This document shows positions 1-11,939 of a stretch of DNA of 64,000 nt, in pieces; position 1 is the stretch's first letter, and every line of letters starts with the position of its first letter. The notes beneath the pieces are model-generated. The model worked only from the letters and a program-made list of their open reading frames with translations, searched no databases and was not told the origin of the DNA. Source of the DNA: Erythroxylum novogranatense. Taxonomy: Eukaryota; Streptophyta; Magnoliopsida; Malpighiales; Erythroxylaceae. The translations under genes were made by a program, and so were the position numbers. The stretch lies in the NCBI GenBank assembly GCA_029891385.1, contig CM057225.1:15986620-16050619 (forward strand), written 5' to 3'.

Positions 1-2174
1 GTAGGGATAGGAGAGCCCTCTGGGTATGCATTAATCCCTTTCGAGCTCGAGACTCTATTTCAGTGATCGAGCTTGTAGCTCTCAGTGGCAGCTTCAGTCA
101 CAACTATTGTTAATCAATCAATTATGGAATTCATTTATCACATACAATCAGAATCAATTTTATCGGAAACAGTCATATCATATTCCAATTCCCCTCTACC
201 ATACATTCACATTTTTCCCATGGAAACATTCACAAACAATCACATTAGCATATCAAATCACTCAATCCCTCGGACCTTTGGTCCAAGATTCCAAACATAA
301 CAATTCATAGTCACAGACAAATTTACAGAACATTTAACAGTTAAAAAATTGAGGAACCAACTAGGTTACTCACCTGTACTTCCGAGCTACCGCCTGGAAG
401 TCCCAGCAATATCTGTGGAATGTTGTTCCAACGGTGCCTTTAGAACAGTCAAATAATTTCCATTACAAAATGCACAGTCAAAACAATTTGATGATGCACA
501 TGCCGTAAATAAAAGATGTACGATGCCTACTCATGACTTTCCCAGTGCTATTTCCCATTCTTCACTTTCTTTTTTCAAATTCTAACTTTCTACTCAATTG
601 CTCAATAATAACTCACTTCCAATTCAATAACATGTTATGGAACTCCATCAATTCCATTCTAATATTCAGTCAATTTATCAAGTCATACTCGCTAGGGTAT
701 TACCTCAAAATCATTATCACTATTTTCTATATCGAATTCATTCTTTATGCTCAGTTTTAAATTCCAATAGCCTTTCTTTACATTTAGGGACCTCACAATT
801 ATATCCCAATTACCAAGAACAATCCTTAGGTTGAAATACAATCACATTTTTAACTTTCTTTCTATAATTGAGATCTCAAAAACCTGAATTCAAACTCTCA
901 TCCTTTTCCTCAATTGTAGACCTCTTTCTCTAGATCATAACAAATCAAACATCACCTCAATTGGAGATCTGCACCATTAGCTATGCCTCAAAAACCAATT
1001 TAAATCAGTTCAGAAATCCGATCCTCGCTGCGGTGTCTATACAGTGGCTCGGCGCGACGTACAAACTTGTTCGTCGCGACGTCCCAATCTATCGTTCGTC
1101 GCGACGTGCAATTTATCGCTCGTCGCGGTGCCTATGCACATCGCGGCATACGCGCGTCGCGGCGTATACTCCTTTTCTCGTGACGACGTCTAACCTTTTT
1201 CTTGTCGCGACGTCTAATCATTTTCTCGTCGCGACGTGCGGGCCCTGGTTCGTCTTCTCCGATTCCCTTTTTACTTTTCTCTCTCTAAAACAAGTCATAA
1301 CTCACCCATAACTACCCCATTCTTCCTCAAATAAACTCATGTATGCATTTAACTAATAAATAAACAACATTAAACCAATTTACTTACCAAATCAAGCTTC
1401 CCCTCTTTAACTTCCGAAATCTTTCCAAACCCTAACACCAACGATTAAGCTTTCAAACTCTCACAATCATCGTCTTCCCTTAGGGTTTAGGCTTGACTTT
1501 ACACAAGGAAGGAAAGCAAGCAATTAGAAGGGCAAGGATGAAGATCACCCGAGGAAGAAGAAGCAATCACCACAGGAGAGAAGGATTTCTTTTCCTTCAA
1601 ACTTCAAACTCAAGGCATTTATACGCAGAACAATTAAGCCTCTTGTCTTTTTCCTCCCAAAACATTTAAATCTCTTTCTCTTTTCAATTTCATTTCTAGT
1701 CCAATTTGTCTCCAAAAATTCAATGGCTCGACATATTAATCTCTAAAATCATATCTCTAAATTTTTCCATGGCCATTGGACAATTATTTTAGCACTATGC
1801 AATCAATCAGTCAATCACTCAGAAAATTTTCGATTCGAACTTTTTCTCCCGATTTTTCTAGAAAATTTCTGAAGAGACACTTTCGACTGGCAATTACTCT
1901 AAAATATTTCCTATTCACATTTTCAAACCCAATTCTTTCAAGATTCCCGATAAATCATGATCAAATCTAATTATCTCACAATTTCACAATTCATATCATA
2001 TTCACAATCAAATGTCGGAAAATGTCATGAATGCATGTATCTATATGTGTATGCAAAAAGACTCATTCCTCTAAAATTAGAGGCCAAATGGATGCTCGAT
2101 CAATAATATCGCTAAAAATCCTAACCCGTCTCAATTTACCAATATAACCTTCCCATCGGTAGCGGGATGTTACA
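1..2174 (-). repeat. Element A 3' LTR (truncated by window edge)
   Basis: Matches 6202-8035 over about 1.8 kb with scattered substitutions and a few short indels. Positions 1-360 have no counterpart in the other LTR of A but resemble the complement of 35400-35720 in solo LTR H, so A and H belong to one family. In minus-strand sense it shows a TATA-like GTATAAATGC (1615-1624), a pyrimidine-rich leader, a GTAAGT donor at 1387, a GC-rich palindrome cluster (1028-1248) and a GTGAGTAAC donor at 373. Confidence 0.85.
1028..1248 (-). repeat. Cluster of CGTCGCGACG palindromes in element A 3' LTR
   Basis: About nine units spaced roughly 20-25 bp carry the perfect palindrome CGTCGCGACG or one-base variants, separated by AT-richer spacers (for example TGCAATTTATCGCT). 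The block is CpG-dense in an otherwise AT-rich LTR. The cluster in the other LTR (6868-7104) has a different unit arrangement, which is expected if short tandem units are gained and lost. It lies in the predicted first intron of the LTR leader. Confidence 0.85.
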
Positions 2175-5100
2175 ATTCTCCCTCTAACAAAATTTCGTCC
2201 TCGAAATTTCATACACGATCGAGGGAAGGCGGGGAGTCTTTTCGATCAATGACTCTCGATTCCCACTTATTTCGCTACACGAATAATTTCTACCGTTTAA
2301 CCGAAATCAAAACCATCGATGAACCACTCATCTTTCTTAAACTCTACATTGCTTTACTGTTTTCTCATGATTACTCGCAAGTCACCACTTTCAATATCAA
2401 TAACACATATATCGGATCCTAACAATATTTCCGAATCCTATATATGTAACACTTTGGATCCGGATCATCTTTCAGGTCTAGAATGACTTACCAATTCCTA
2501 GTTCCATTCACATTACAGTCACATTGAGGCCACTTTATAACGAATTTAGTTTCCCGCAATTACACCTTTATCTCATTTAAGTGTATCTTGATCGAGGCGA
2601 TACACTTTGAAGCATTTCATTTCTCACTTATTAGATTACGTCTCTTTTGTGCTAAAACACTAATCTCATAAGATTCTAATAACCTCAATCCACTCAATTC
2701 ATTATCCTTTTACTTGGATTTCTCAATCCCCATTACAAATTCATTTTACTCATCAACATAATACACTGTTCAAATGGTGTCACCCATACAACAATTAATA
2801 TGCTCACAATCAATCTGAACTAAACATCAATTTCATATCCCAATGAATTCCAAAGTACTAGTTTGACATTTATTCCCAAGAGTCTAGTCTGTTGGTTATT
2901 CACACTTATAATCATTCGATTTTTTCCTCTAAACCATCAATTACTCTTTCGATGTACTCTTACTAAACCATAAGGCTCTGATCGTTCCTCGCGATTTCTC
3001 TAGCGGTTTCTTTAGTCTGTACTACACATATTTCTTAATTGAATTATACATATCACTTTCCTCAATAATTAAAGTTATTTTCAATTCCTCGATAAGGTTC
3101 ACAAATTTCAAGCACCTTAATTTGGTCTTTGCCAATCCTTTATATACACAACTGATTTGAAAATTCCAATAACTAATAATACACTCTTTTTGCCTCTTTG
3201 ATAGATCGATAGTTTGCACTCAGTAATACAAGCTTATCGCCCGAATTGTGATCTTCTGCCATTGAATTTTTCTGTTCAATCCATTGAATTGCATCACTAG
3301 CTTAGTTTGAAATAATCAATCGCTTAATCCTTTTCAAATCCTTCAAATTCCCGAAATCTCTTGACCGTTATCGATTTGCGCATCCCTGAACATCTTCCAA
3401 ATGTTTATGTACAATTAATGTCTCCAAGCTTTTAAAACAACACTCAATACAACAAATTTCAAATCATCAATCACAATACAGCCCATGAAGTTATATTTGT
3501 CCTTAGGTACATAAAATCACTTTACACCATTTCAACATATTGCATCATAACCTTTACTGGGACACTTCAGTATATATTGCAAAATCTCCAATTTAAAGCG
3601 ATACGATCAATACTTAAGCTGAACATTTCTCCAAATGTCTCTTTTACAATCATCAGTCATACAATTTACACGATTTTCCTTAAACATTATTATCAAAGCT
3701 AAATCAGAAAATCTTTGATAATTTCTGGACGCATCCAGCATTCAGTTAGTTCTAATTAACTCCAAATTCCGTATACATATATCCCTTGTAATTTCACATT
3801 TTATCAACACCTATATCTTCATTAAGTCTCCCAATATACCATGTTCGTATACTAATTCATCCACTATTCATTCGATCATGTTAAGATTCACTCTTATGAA
3901 ACTTGCATGATATAAAATTCCTCAACGGTGTCAATTTATCTTCTTCACTTTTTAAATACGTTTGATCGATCATTGATGATCATAGTCACTTTCCGATTAA
4001 AATACAATTGAGACACTTTACTCTTTAGTAATACAATAAACTCCTTATACCCCTAATTGCTTCATATAACTCTTTAAATATCGGATGTCTCCAATGAGGA
4101 ACAATTTTCTTATAATTTTCTCTGTTTCATCATAACATATTCTGACACATGTTCCTTTACCCTAATTTCTCCACATAACCAAATTTATTTGCGATAGATG
4201 ACTCCCTGGGCTAAATAAACATTCATTATATTAATCTCATACTTTCAGAACATAATTACACAAAATATACACGAACCTATATTCTCCTCATATACGCAAT
4301 TAATATTTCCTTGATGTTCAGTAATTCTCTTACATAATCAGAGTCATTTCACCAACATAATGTACACTTTTTCAATAGCATATTTTATCTCTTACACTTG
4401 AGTCTCCACTAAGATTAGGACTCCCAGAACGACTTTTAGTTCATTTGAGATTTATCTCCAATTTATCCTTTCATTTATCATGTTTAAATTGAGTCGTCTA
4501 ATCGACTTAACCCAATTCAGGGAACTCTTCTTTGAAAGAAGATTTCTTACTACTTTCATCAATAACGCTTATGAAATTCCTAATCATCAATAATCGCCAC
4601 ATTTCTTGTCAGCCAACTCAATGCCTTAGAAAACAAATCAGTTTCTAGCTATAACTCATTATATCCCATAAAGATCATTTGTGCCACAATTCACATAATT
4701 AGGACATCCTTTTATTCAGTGAAGTACATAACATCAAGATCATTTCATCTATCGAGAGATAGGACCAATCGGTCATTTACGATAAGGATACCTTAGTCTC
4801 TTTTGATTTGTGACAATAATATCTCTTTTTGTCCCTGTCCTCGCTTGTGAGGATTATGCCATGATCATGTCCTTAACATATAACAATTTCAATTATTCCC
4901 AGTGATCACTATAAACATTTCACTTCTTATTCTAACTCTTATAAATTTCAAACTATAAGAATTATGACCGCAATTATCCACTAACTCATCAATTGCTTCC
5001 CATGCCGTCACCACATATATGGAACAATTGCTTACTCTTTTCACTTGTCATGGGCTCCATAATCAGATGTGTATTTACACAAGCAAATCAACTAAACCTT

Positions 5101-5736
5101 GATAACTTTTTCATCTATCATTTTCATTGTCTTACGTTTCAATCTTTTCATTATTGCATTATACCCATGTATTTTCACACTTAAATCAATATCATAGATA
5201 GACAATCATTCTGAATTTTCCCCACTAACATAATTTGACTCAAAGTCATATATCATTGTTCATAACTCTCGTCACAGTAATCAAACCCAATTTGTAACTT
5301 CTCAAGATCATAGGACATTTTATTTTCATCCACTTTATACACTTGAAATCTTGCCATTATCATATCTCTATTTTCCTCTATCAATCCACAACTATAACTT
5401 CATTTCTATCCCACATTTAAGGGTATACCTCAATGTAACACTTATATCCACTGATACCAATACACTTAATCTTCTTTTGTCCAATCGAACTATACAAAAT
5501 TTTCTTATTTCACGACATCCACAGCTTCCTTTTTATCACATTCTAACACATTTTCATTTTCCTTTCTATTCTAACCGCTTACACGACTGAGACATACTCA
5601 TGCATGTGACTCATATACTAAACTGGGGATCAGTTGTCACTGTCTGTCGTGACATGACTTAGCTGCATGTGACTTGACACACATTTTTTTTTCAGAATGC
5701 CCATGTAAGATTGTACTTTTGGGCTCGATACCTGAA
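2175..5736 (-). other. Non-coding interior of element A
   Basis: This is 3.56 kb between polypurine tract and primer-binding site with no recognisable gag, protease, reverse transcriptase or integrase frame. Just inside the polypurine tract, 2190-2208 complements to AATTTCGAGGACGAAATTT. That matches the last codons of Ty3/gypsy chromovirus pol (N-F-E-D-E-I) seen intact in element C, so this edge is a relic of a gypsy element. The rest is AT-rich, purine-rich on the sense (minus) strand, and unexplained. Confidence 0.7.
5721..5732 (-). other. Primer-binding site of element A
   Basis: In minus sense it reads GGTATCGAGCCC, four bases beyond the LTR end. This fits the complement of the 3' end of initiator methionine tRNA (TGGTATCAGAGCC) with small changes. 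It fixes which LTR is 5' and so the orientation of the element. Confidence 0.7.
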
Positions 5737-6201
5737 TGTAGCATCCTCCCGTAAGACCGAACCCGATATCGATCGATATTCGATCGTGTCTCGCGAGGTG
5801 TTATCTTCAAACGATCAACGATTCAAAACTTTCGATGAACATTTTATTTTGAAAATAATCGAGTGCGAGTAAATCGATAAACAATTTGGGCCGTGATACG
5901 AAAACATTTCGATCGAAACATAATTTGAGTCATAAAACTTTCAACAACTTTTAATCATTTTGCATAAAATGATTAAATGTTGTTGAAAGTATTATGCTCT
6001 GAAATTATGTTTCGATCGAAAATTTTCGTATCAAGGCCCAAATTGTTTATGATTTACGCCGCACTCGATTGTTTTCAAAATAAAATGTCTTATCGAGTTT
6101 TGGAACTGTTGATCGTTTCAAAGCATACCACCCTCGTGAGACATGAAACTCGGATATCACCATTGATATCGGGTTCAGTCTTCATGGGATGGGATGCTAC
6201 A
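5737..6201. repeat. Foldback: inverted duplication of an LTR terminus
   Basis: The left arm (5737-5961) and right arm (5966-6201) are imperfect reverse complements of about 230 bp meeting at a short loop near 5963. The inner ends read AATCATTTT and AAAATGATT. The outer ends read TGTAGCATCC and its complement, with GATATCGGGTTC-type sequence just inside, as at the 3' ends of the D and E LTRs. Each arm is therefore an LTR end, and the pair forms a palindrome that could fold into a long hairpin in DNA or RNA. Confidence 0.85.
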
Positions 6202-6284
6202 TTGCCAACTAAGTTACTCATTGCACTTCGAAAGCTACACCGAAGTCCCAGCAATATCCGTGAAATATTGTTCCAGCGGTGCCT

Positions 6285-7244
6285 CTAGAACAGTCAAATA
6301 ATTTCCATTACAAAATGCACAGTCAAAATAATTTGATGATGCACATGTCGTAAATAAAAGATGTACGATGCCTACTCATGACTTTCTCGGTGCTATTTCC
6401 TATTTTCCACTTTCTTTTGTCAAATTTTAACTTTCTACTCAATTGCTCAATAATAACTCACTTCCAATTCAATAACATGTTATGGAACTCCATCAATTCC
6501 ATTATAATATTCAGTCAATTTATCAAGTCATACTCGCTAGGGTATTACCTCAAAATCATTATCACTATTCTCTAGATCGAATTCATTCTTTATGCTCAGT
6601 TCTAAATTCCAATAGCCTTTCTTTACATTTAGGGACCTCACAATTATATCCCAATTACCAAGAACAATCCTTAGGTTGAAATACAATCACATTTTTAACT
6701 TTCTTTCTATAATTGAGATCTCAAAAACTTGAATTCAAACTCTTATCCTTTTCCTCAATTGTAGACCTCTTTATCTAGATCATAACAAATCAAATATCAC
6801 CTCAATTTGAGGTCTGCACCATTAGCTATGCCTCAAAAACCAATTTAAATCAGTTCAAAAATTTGGTCCTCGCCGCGATGTATGAACGCTCGTCACGGCG
6901 TCTATACAGTGTCTCGGCGCGACGTACAAACTTGCTCGTCGCGACGTGCAAATCTATCGCTCGTCGCGACGTGCAATTTATCGCTCGTCGCGACGTGCAC
7001 TCGTCGCGGTGCCTATGCACATCGCGACATACGCGCATCGCGACGTATGCTCCTTTTCTCGTCGTGACGTCTAATCATTTTCTCGTCGCGACGTGCGGGC
7101 CCTAGTTCGTCTTCTCCGATTCCCTTTTTACTTTTCTCTCTCTAAAACCAGTCATAACTCACCCATAACTACCCCAATCTTCCTCAAATAAACTCATGTA
7201 TGCATTTAACTAATAAATAAACAACATTAAACCAATTTACTTAC
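6285..7244 (-). other. Predicted first leader intron of element A 5' LTR
   Basis: In minus sense a GTAAGTAAA donor at 7244 and a TTCTAG|AGGC acceptor at 6285 bracket 960 bp that include the palindrome cluster. The equivalent acceptor in the 3' LTR (440-441) has AA instead of AG. Splicing is inferred from motif conservation with H, F and D, not shown. Confidence 0.4.
6868..7104 (-). repeat. Cluster of CGTCGCGACG palindromes in element A 5' LTR
   Basis: About ten units of roughly 25 bp (for example CTCGTCGCGACGTGCAA) lie at the same LTR position as the cluster at 1028-1248. Unit order and number differ between the two LTRs although the flanks are nearly identical. Confidence 0.85.
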
Positions 7245-7472
7245 CAAATCAAGCTTCCCCTCTTTAACTTCCGAAATCTTTCCAAACCCTAACACCAACG
7301 ATTAAGCTTTCAAACTCTCACAATCATCATCTTCCCTTAGGGTTTAGGCTTGGCTTTACACAAGGAAGGAAAAGCAAGCAATTAGAAGGGCAAGGATCGA
7401 AGATCACCCAGGAAGAAGAAGCAATCACCACAGGAGAGAAGGATTTCTTTCCTTCAAAACTCAAAACTCAAG

Positions 7473-7482
7473 GCATTTATAC
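7473..7482 (-). promoter_or_regulatory. TATA-like box of element A 5' LTR
   Basis: In minus sense it reads GTATAAATGC, about 560 bp from the LTR start. It is followed by a pyrimidine-rich leader and, about 230 bp further, by a GTAAGT donor at 7244. The same motif is kept in the 3' LTR at 1615-1624, and TATA-like sequences occupy the same place in LTRs H (34155-34166) and F (59978-59993). Confidence 0.55.
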
Positions 7483-8035
7483 GCAGAACAATTAAGCCTC
7501 TTGTCTTTTTCCTCCCAAAACATTTAAATCTCTTTCTCTTTTTAATTTCATTTCTAGTCCAATTTGTCTCCAAAAATTCAATGGCTCGACATATTAATCT
7601 CTAAAATCATATCTCTAAATTTTTCCGTGGCCATTGGACAGTTATTCTAGCACTATGCAATCAATCAGTCCATCACTCGAAAAATTTTCGGTTCGGACTT
7701 TTTCTCCTGAATTTTCCAGAAAATTTTCGAAGAGTCACTTTCGATTGGCAATTACTCTAAAATATTTCCTATTCACATTTTCAAACCCAATTCTTCCAAG
7801 ATTCCCAATAAATCATGATCAAATCTAATTATCTCACAATTTCACAATTCATATCATATTCACAATCAAATGCCAGGAAAATGTCATGAATGCATGTATC
7901 TATATGTGCATGTGCAAAAGACTCATTCCTCTAAAATTAAAGGCCAAATGGATGCTCAGTCAATAATATGCGGTAAAAATCCTAACCCGTCTCAATTTAC
8001 CAATATAACATTCCCATCGGTGACGGGATGTTACA

Positions 8036-8198
8036 TGTAGTGCAAATGAGACTTGGTTCTATAATGTGATTTTTGTTGTACATTTATTGCTTCAATGAAA
8101 TTCTTATTTAATTTGATATTTTCTCATATGTTTTGTACACACATATTTTCATTGGTTTTGCGAAATGTCATTTAATTTGGACCTAGAATAAACATATG
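8036..8198. other. Short unassigned AT-rich spacer
   Basis: These 163 bp lie between the outer edge of element A and the first CACTA element. No recognisable content. Its last three bases (ATG, 8196-8198) are the target duplication of the CACTA element. Confidence 0.6.
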
Positions 8199-9519
8199 CA
8201 CTACAAGAAAAAGAAGTGAATAGCGACAGAAAATTAAAGACGGTGAACATTCCGTTTGTAATTACCGACGGAATAAAACCGCGTCAAAAAATTAAGACGG
8301 TAAGTAAACATTTACCAGCGGGAAAAATTCCGTCGATACGAGGATTTCGGTAAATTAAAAACCCAATAGTCATTTAAAAACGTAACAAAACGACGTCGTT
8401 TTGGCTTAACCAAAACGATGTTGTTTTGATTCACGTTATAAGCAACAGCTGAACCCTTCCTCTCCCATCGCGCGCCAGCTGCTTTCCTTTTCTTCTCCTC
8501 TTCTTCACCGTCATCGCGTCTGTCCACCTTGTGCCACCATTGCCGCCGTCTAGTTTGTCGTTCATCGTGGAATCTTGCGTCGTCGGCGTCCCCTACTCCG
8601 GCCACCGTAACCGAAGGTAATGTCTTCTTTAAAACCATCATCTCCTTCCTCTACGTTGGACATTTTGGAGGATTATGTTTAGGATAATATGGAGTTGTTA
8701 TTTGATTTTAAATGTTAATTAGTGATTGTTAATTATAGGGTATGTGTTTGTTGGAAAATAATGGAATAAATGTGGAATTTTGTGTTGAATTAGGGATGAA
8801 AAATGAGATGCACACCAAGTGTTTGAGAAAATGGTTATAGATGTTTTGAATTGTTGTTGAATTTGAATTATTGGTGTTTGATTGGAAGAAGTTTAGAATG
8901 TAAGTTGATATATTATAGTTGTTTATAGGAATTTATATAGGTTTGAAAATGAAATTGTTGTTTCAATTTATTTAAAATAAAATAACTTATAATGTTAATA
9001 TATTATTATGTATTGATAATGATATTATGTATAAGATAACTTAATTGTAAAGAAATTAAATTTTAATGTATTGAATATTTTCTATTTTGTTATATTAAAT
9101 TACATAATTTAAATTAAAATATATATTTGTTTAATAATTAAATCAAATGTAAGTTATAATTTATATATTCTAAAGATATTTTCAATTTAATTAAAGGTTT
9201 TATTAATAATTTTGAAAATTAAGTACAAATATTAAATACAGATTAAAACTAAAGTAATTAAATAAAAGTCTTATTAGTTAATTAATCAATTATTAAAATT
9301 ATTCATAATTTTAATTAATAACTTATATATTGGATAATTATATTATATAATTTTGGTGACTTCAATTGGAAAAAAATTGTATGCGGCTAGCCTAAATTTT
9401 TAATAACAACTTGTTGAATAATTCATATAGTACGTCAAAATTGTTTGTCATCAAATTTGTCGAAATTTATATAACTCTTTTCAGATTATTTTAATAAGAA
9501 CTTGTTTAATAATTCATAT

Positions 9520-10268
9520 TGTTATATTGTTATTAATAAATGTATAGTAATTAAGATGAATTTAATTCAATTTTGAATAATACATTTATTTTGTGTTGAA
9601 AAAAATATTACTTTTAATTAAATTGGTATAATTTGTAATATATATTGTTATTAATAAATGGATAATAATTAAGATGAATTTAATTTAAATATGAATAAGT
9701 TATATATTTTGTGTTTAAATGAACAAACATTCTTAATTTTAATTAAATTGGTATAATTTATTATATATATTGTTATTAATAAATGGATTGTAATTAAGAT
9801 TAATGTAATTTAAATATGAATAAGTAATATATTTTGTGTTCAAATAAACAAACATTCTTACTTTTAATTAAATTGGTATAATTTATTATATATATTGTTA
9901 TTAATAAATGGATAGTAATTAAGATCAATTTAATTTAAATATGAATAAGTTATATATTTTGTGTTCAAATAAACAAACATTCTTACTTTTAATTAAATTG
10001 GTATAATTTGTTATATATATTGTTATTAATAGATGGATAGTAATTAAGATCAATTTAATTTAAAATGAATAAATTATATATTTTGTGTTCAAATAAACAA
10101 ACATTCTTACGTTTAATTAAATTGGTATAATTTGTTATATATATTGTTATTAATAAATGGATAGTAATTAAGATGAATTTAATTTAAATATGAATAAGCT
10201 ATATATTTTGTGTTCAAATAAGCAAATATTCTTACTTTTAATTAAATTGGTATAATTTGTTATATATA
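9520..10268. repeat. Tandem array of about six 118-125-bp units inside CACTA 1
   Basis: The phrase ATTGTTATTAATAAATG recurs at about 9526, 9644, 9769, 9894, 10019 and 10143, a period of 118-125 bp. The sequence between (AATTTAATTTAAATATGAATA, TTTTGTGTTCAAATAAAC) repeats with few changes. Units are very AT-rich and closely similar, so the array is recent or homogenised. Confidence 0.93.
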
Positions 10269-11027
10269 AAACAAAATAACTAATTTATTAACATATATCT
10301 CACAAATTAAACCATATTTCCTCAAGCCCTTTCAAAGATAATTAAAACACATATAAAGAGGCATGAAAGATTACTATTTATAGTAAAGTTTTGTTCAAAA
10401 TCATAACACAAAATTTGTTCCATGAGGGTTTTCAAAAGACACTAACATCGAGCAATATTTCAGAAAAAATTAAAAGTTCAAGCATTTAATTATCTCTTTT
10501 TAAGTTTTAACTATAATTGCAAAATTGAATGAAGTTTTAGACTTTTTGGTAATTAATCCTTTTTTATAATGTTAATGGTATTCTTTTGTATAATTTTGTG
10601 GTATCGTTTTGGTATAATGTAGTATTATTTTACAATATGGTAATATTTTTAATATAATGATATTATTATAGTGTGAAGTGATATTTTTAATAGTGTGAAT
10701 GCATAGATAAACTAATGTATAATGGTATTTAATTTAGTGCAAAGTAGTATTTTTATAATATATTAATATATTTTGCATAATATTATGGTATATTTGTAAA
10801 TATAGTCATATCTTTTTATAATATAGTGATAGTTTTGTATAATATAGTGATATTTTATATAATATGGCGATTTCTCTTGTTTAATGTAATTGTGTCACAA
10901 AGATGAGTAAATGTATGTGAGTTTCATAGTTTAATATTCAATCTTAATAATTATCACTTACTAATTATAATATAAGCATTGCCTCTTAAGAAGATCAAAT
11001 ACAACAAATAATTGGGCAATTTGCAAG

Positions 11028-11315
11028 ATGCACAACCTTGTTGATGAGACCCATGTATATTTTTATGCAATGGATGGTAGGGACAGTCGGAGAAAGATCT
11101 TTGGCCTAGGCTCATGTGTCAACACATTTTATTCGCACTCCTCAACTATGTTGACAACAGCAGCATCTAGTTCAGAGCCGACAACACGACATATTAATCA
11201 GCTTGAGTCCACAGTTCAAACGTTGATGGAGGTAATAAGTAAGCTCAGAAATGACATGGACCAAATGAGATTGAGGGAAAGAGATTCACATCAGCCATGC
11301 TCGCCAGGACAATAG
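11028..11315 (+). pseudogene. Remnant of plant CACTA transposase-type protein, C-terminal part
   Basis: The 95-codon frame includes RRKIFGLGSCVNTFY near residues 22-36. This resembles the G-R-x-[YF]-G-L-G-S motif of the plant Ptta/En/Spm transposase family. It is followed by a heptad-like stretch (INQLESTVQTLMEVISKL) that suggests a short coiled coil for multimerisation, and it ends at a true stop. Nothing upstream in the element extends the frame to a full-length protein, so I call it a residual 3' exon of a TnpA-like gene. Its place within 620 bp of one CACTA end agrees. The assignment rests on motif recognition only. Confidence 0.5.
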
Positions 11316-11939
11316 GATTGTTGTTGCCATTAATTTGGTTTTCATTTATGTACTATTTAATGTTTTAATTATCAGTTAGGAAAGATTTTTTTTATCTTTT
11401 TATGATCATTTAACTTTTTTATAAACAAATTCCATGGGTTCAAAATTCTAAAACCTATGTAACGATAATTTATAATTGTTCAACTTAAAATCAATTTTCA
11501 CGACTAGATTTTGAGAAATTTGTTATTCAACAAGACATTTACAAAGAATTAAAGGTGACTTCAGCAATCTAACAGCTTCCACCTTTGAATTAAGCAATTA
11601 AGGGCATATTTGATGAAAGGTTGCAATTACCGACAGCATGAAACACCGTTGGCAATGTTTGGTAGGAATTTATCGATGGAATTGTCGGAATATACTTGTG
11701 GAATTTACCGATGATTCCGATGATTCCGTCAGTAAATTCCTACCAACTATATCGACGATGTTTCTGTTCCATCGGTAATGTATTACCGACCATATTATCT
11801 AACCATTGGTAAAGTACACCGACTGTGCCCGCACCAACGTCTGTTTCCGTCGCACTATTCTGTCGGTAAATTTAGTTACCGACGAAATGTCAGTTTTCGC
11901 CGGCAATTTCCATCGAAAATTGCCCTTCTTGTAGTGATG

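Larger units (their letters stand above)
1..8035 (-). mobile_element. Element A: LARD-like LTR retrotransposon, left end cut by window
   Basis: Two near-identical direct copies (about 361-2174 and 6202-8035) flank a 3.56-kb spacer. The copies end in GATGTTACA, the complement of a TGTAACATC LTR start, so the element reads on the minus strand. Beside the spacer's right end, 5721-5732 complements to GGTATCGAGCCC, an initiator-Met-tRNA-like primer site. Beside its left end, 2175-2189 complements to an AGAGGGAGAAT polypurine tract. No reading frame in the spacer resembles gag or pol, and the longest are 60-80 codons. Long LTRs with a conserved non-coding interior of about 3.5 kb are the hallmark of LARDs, which need a partner element for their proteins. 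The outer end and its target duplication lie outside the window. Confidence 0.85.
5737..8035 (-). repeat. Element A 5' LTR, rearranged at its U5 end
   Basis: It begins (minus sense) at 8035 with TGTAACATCCC and ends at 5737 with TGCTACA. Positions 6202-8035 match the 3' LTR. The remaining part of the LTR, which should resemble 1-360 and beyond, is absent; a 465-bp inverted repeat (5737-6201) takes its place. The total of 2.3 kb is shorter than the related solo LTR H (about 2.8 kb). Confidence 0.8.
8199..11936. mobile_element. CACTA (En/Spm-type) DNA transposon 1, non-autonomous
   Basis: It starts CACTACAAGAAAAAGAAG and ends CCCTTCTTGTAGTG, giving terminal inverted repeats with the CACTACAAGAA core. 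The bases outside are ATG on both sides (8196-8198 and 11937-11939), the 3-bp duplication typical of CACTA elements. Both ends carry clustered subterminal motifs in both orientations (variants of TACCGACGGAA, about 8220-8345 and 11620-11935), which in this superfamily bind the element's TnpA-type protein. At 3.7 kb it is too short for a full transposase. The interior holds a tandem array and a remnant of coding sequence. Confidence 0.93.

Noticed and set aside
8312..8641. 109-codon minus-strand frame near the left end of CACTA 1
   Set aside because: It covers subterminal repeats and a GC-richer leader-like stretch, gives a low-complexity Arg/Lys/Glu-rich product and has no family motif.
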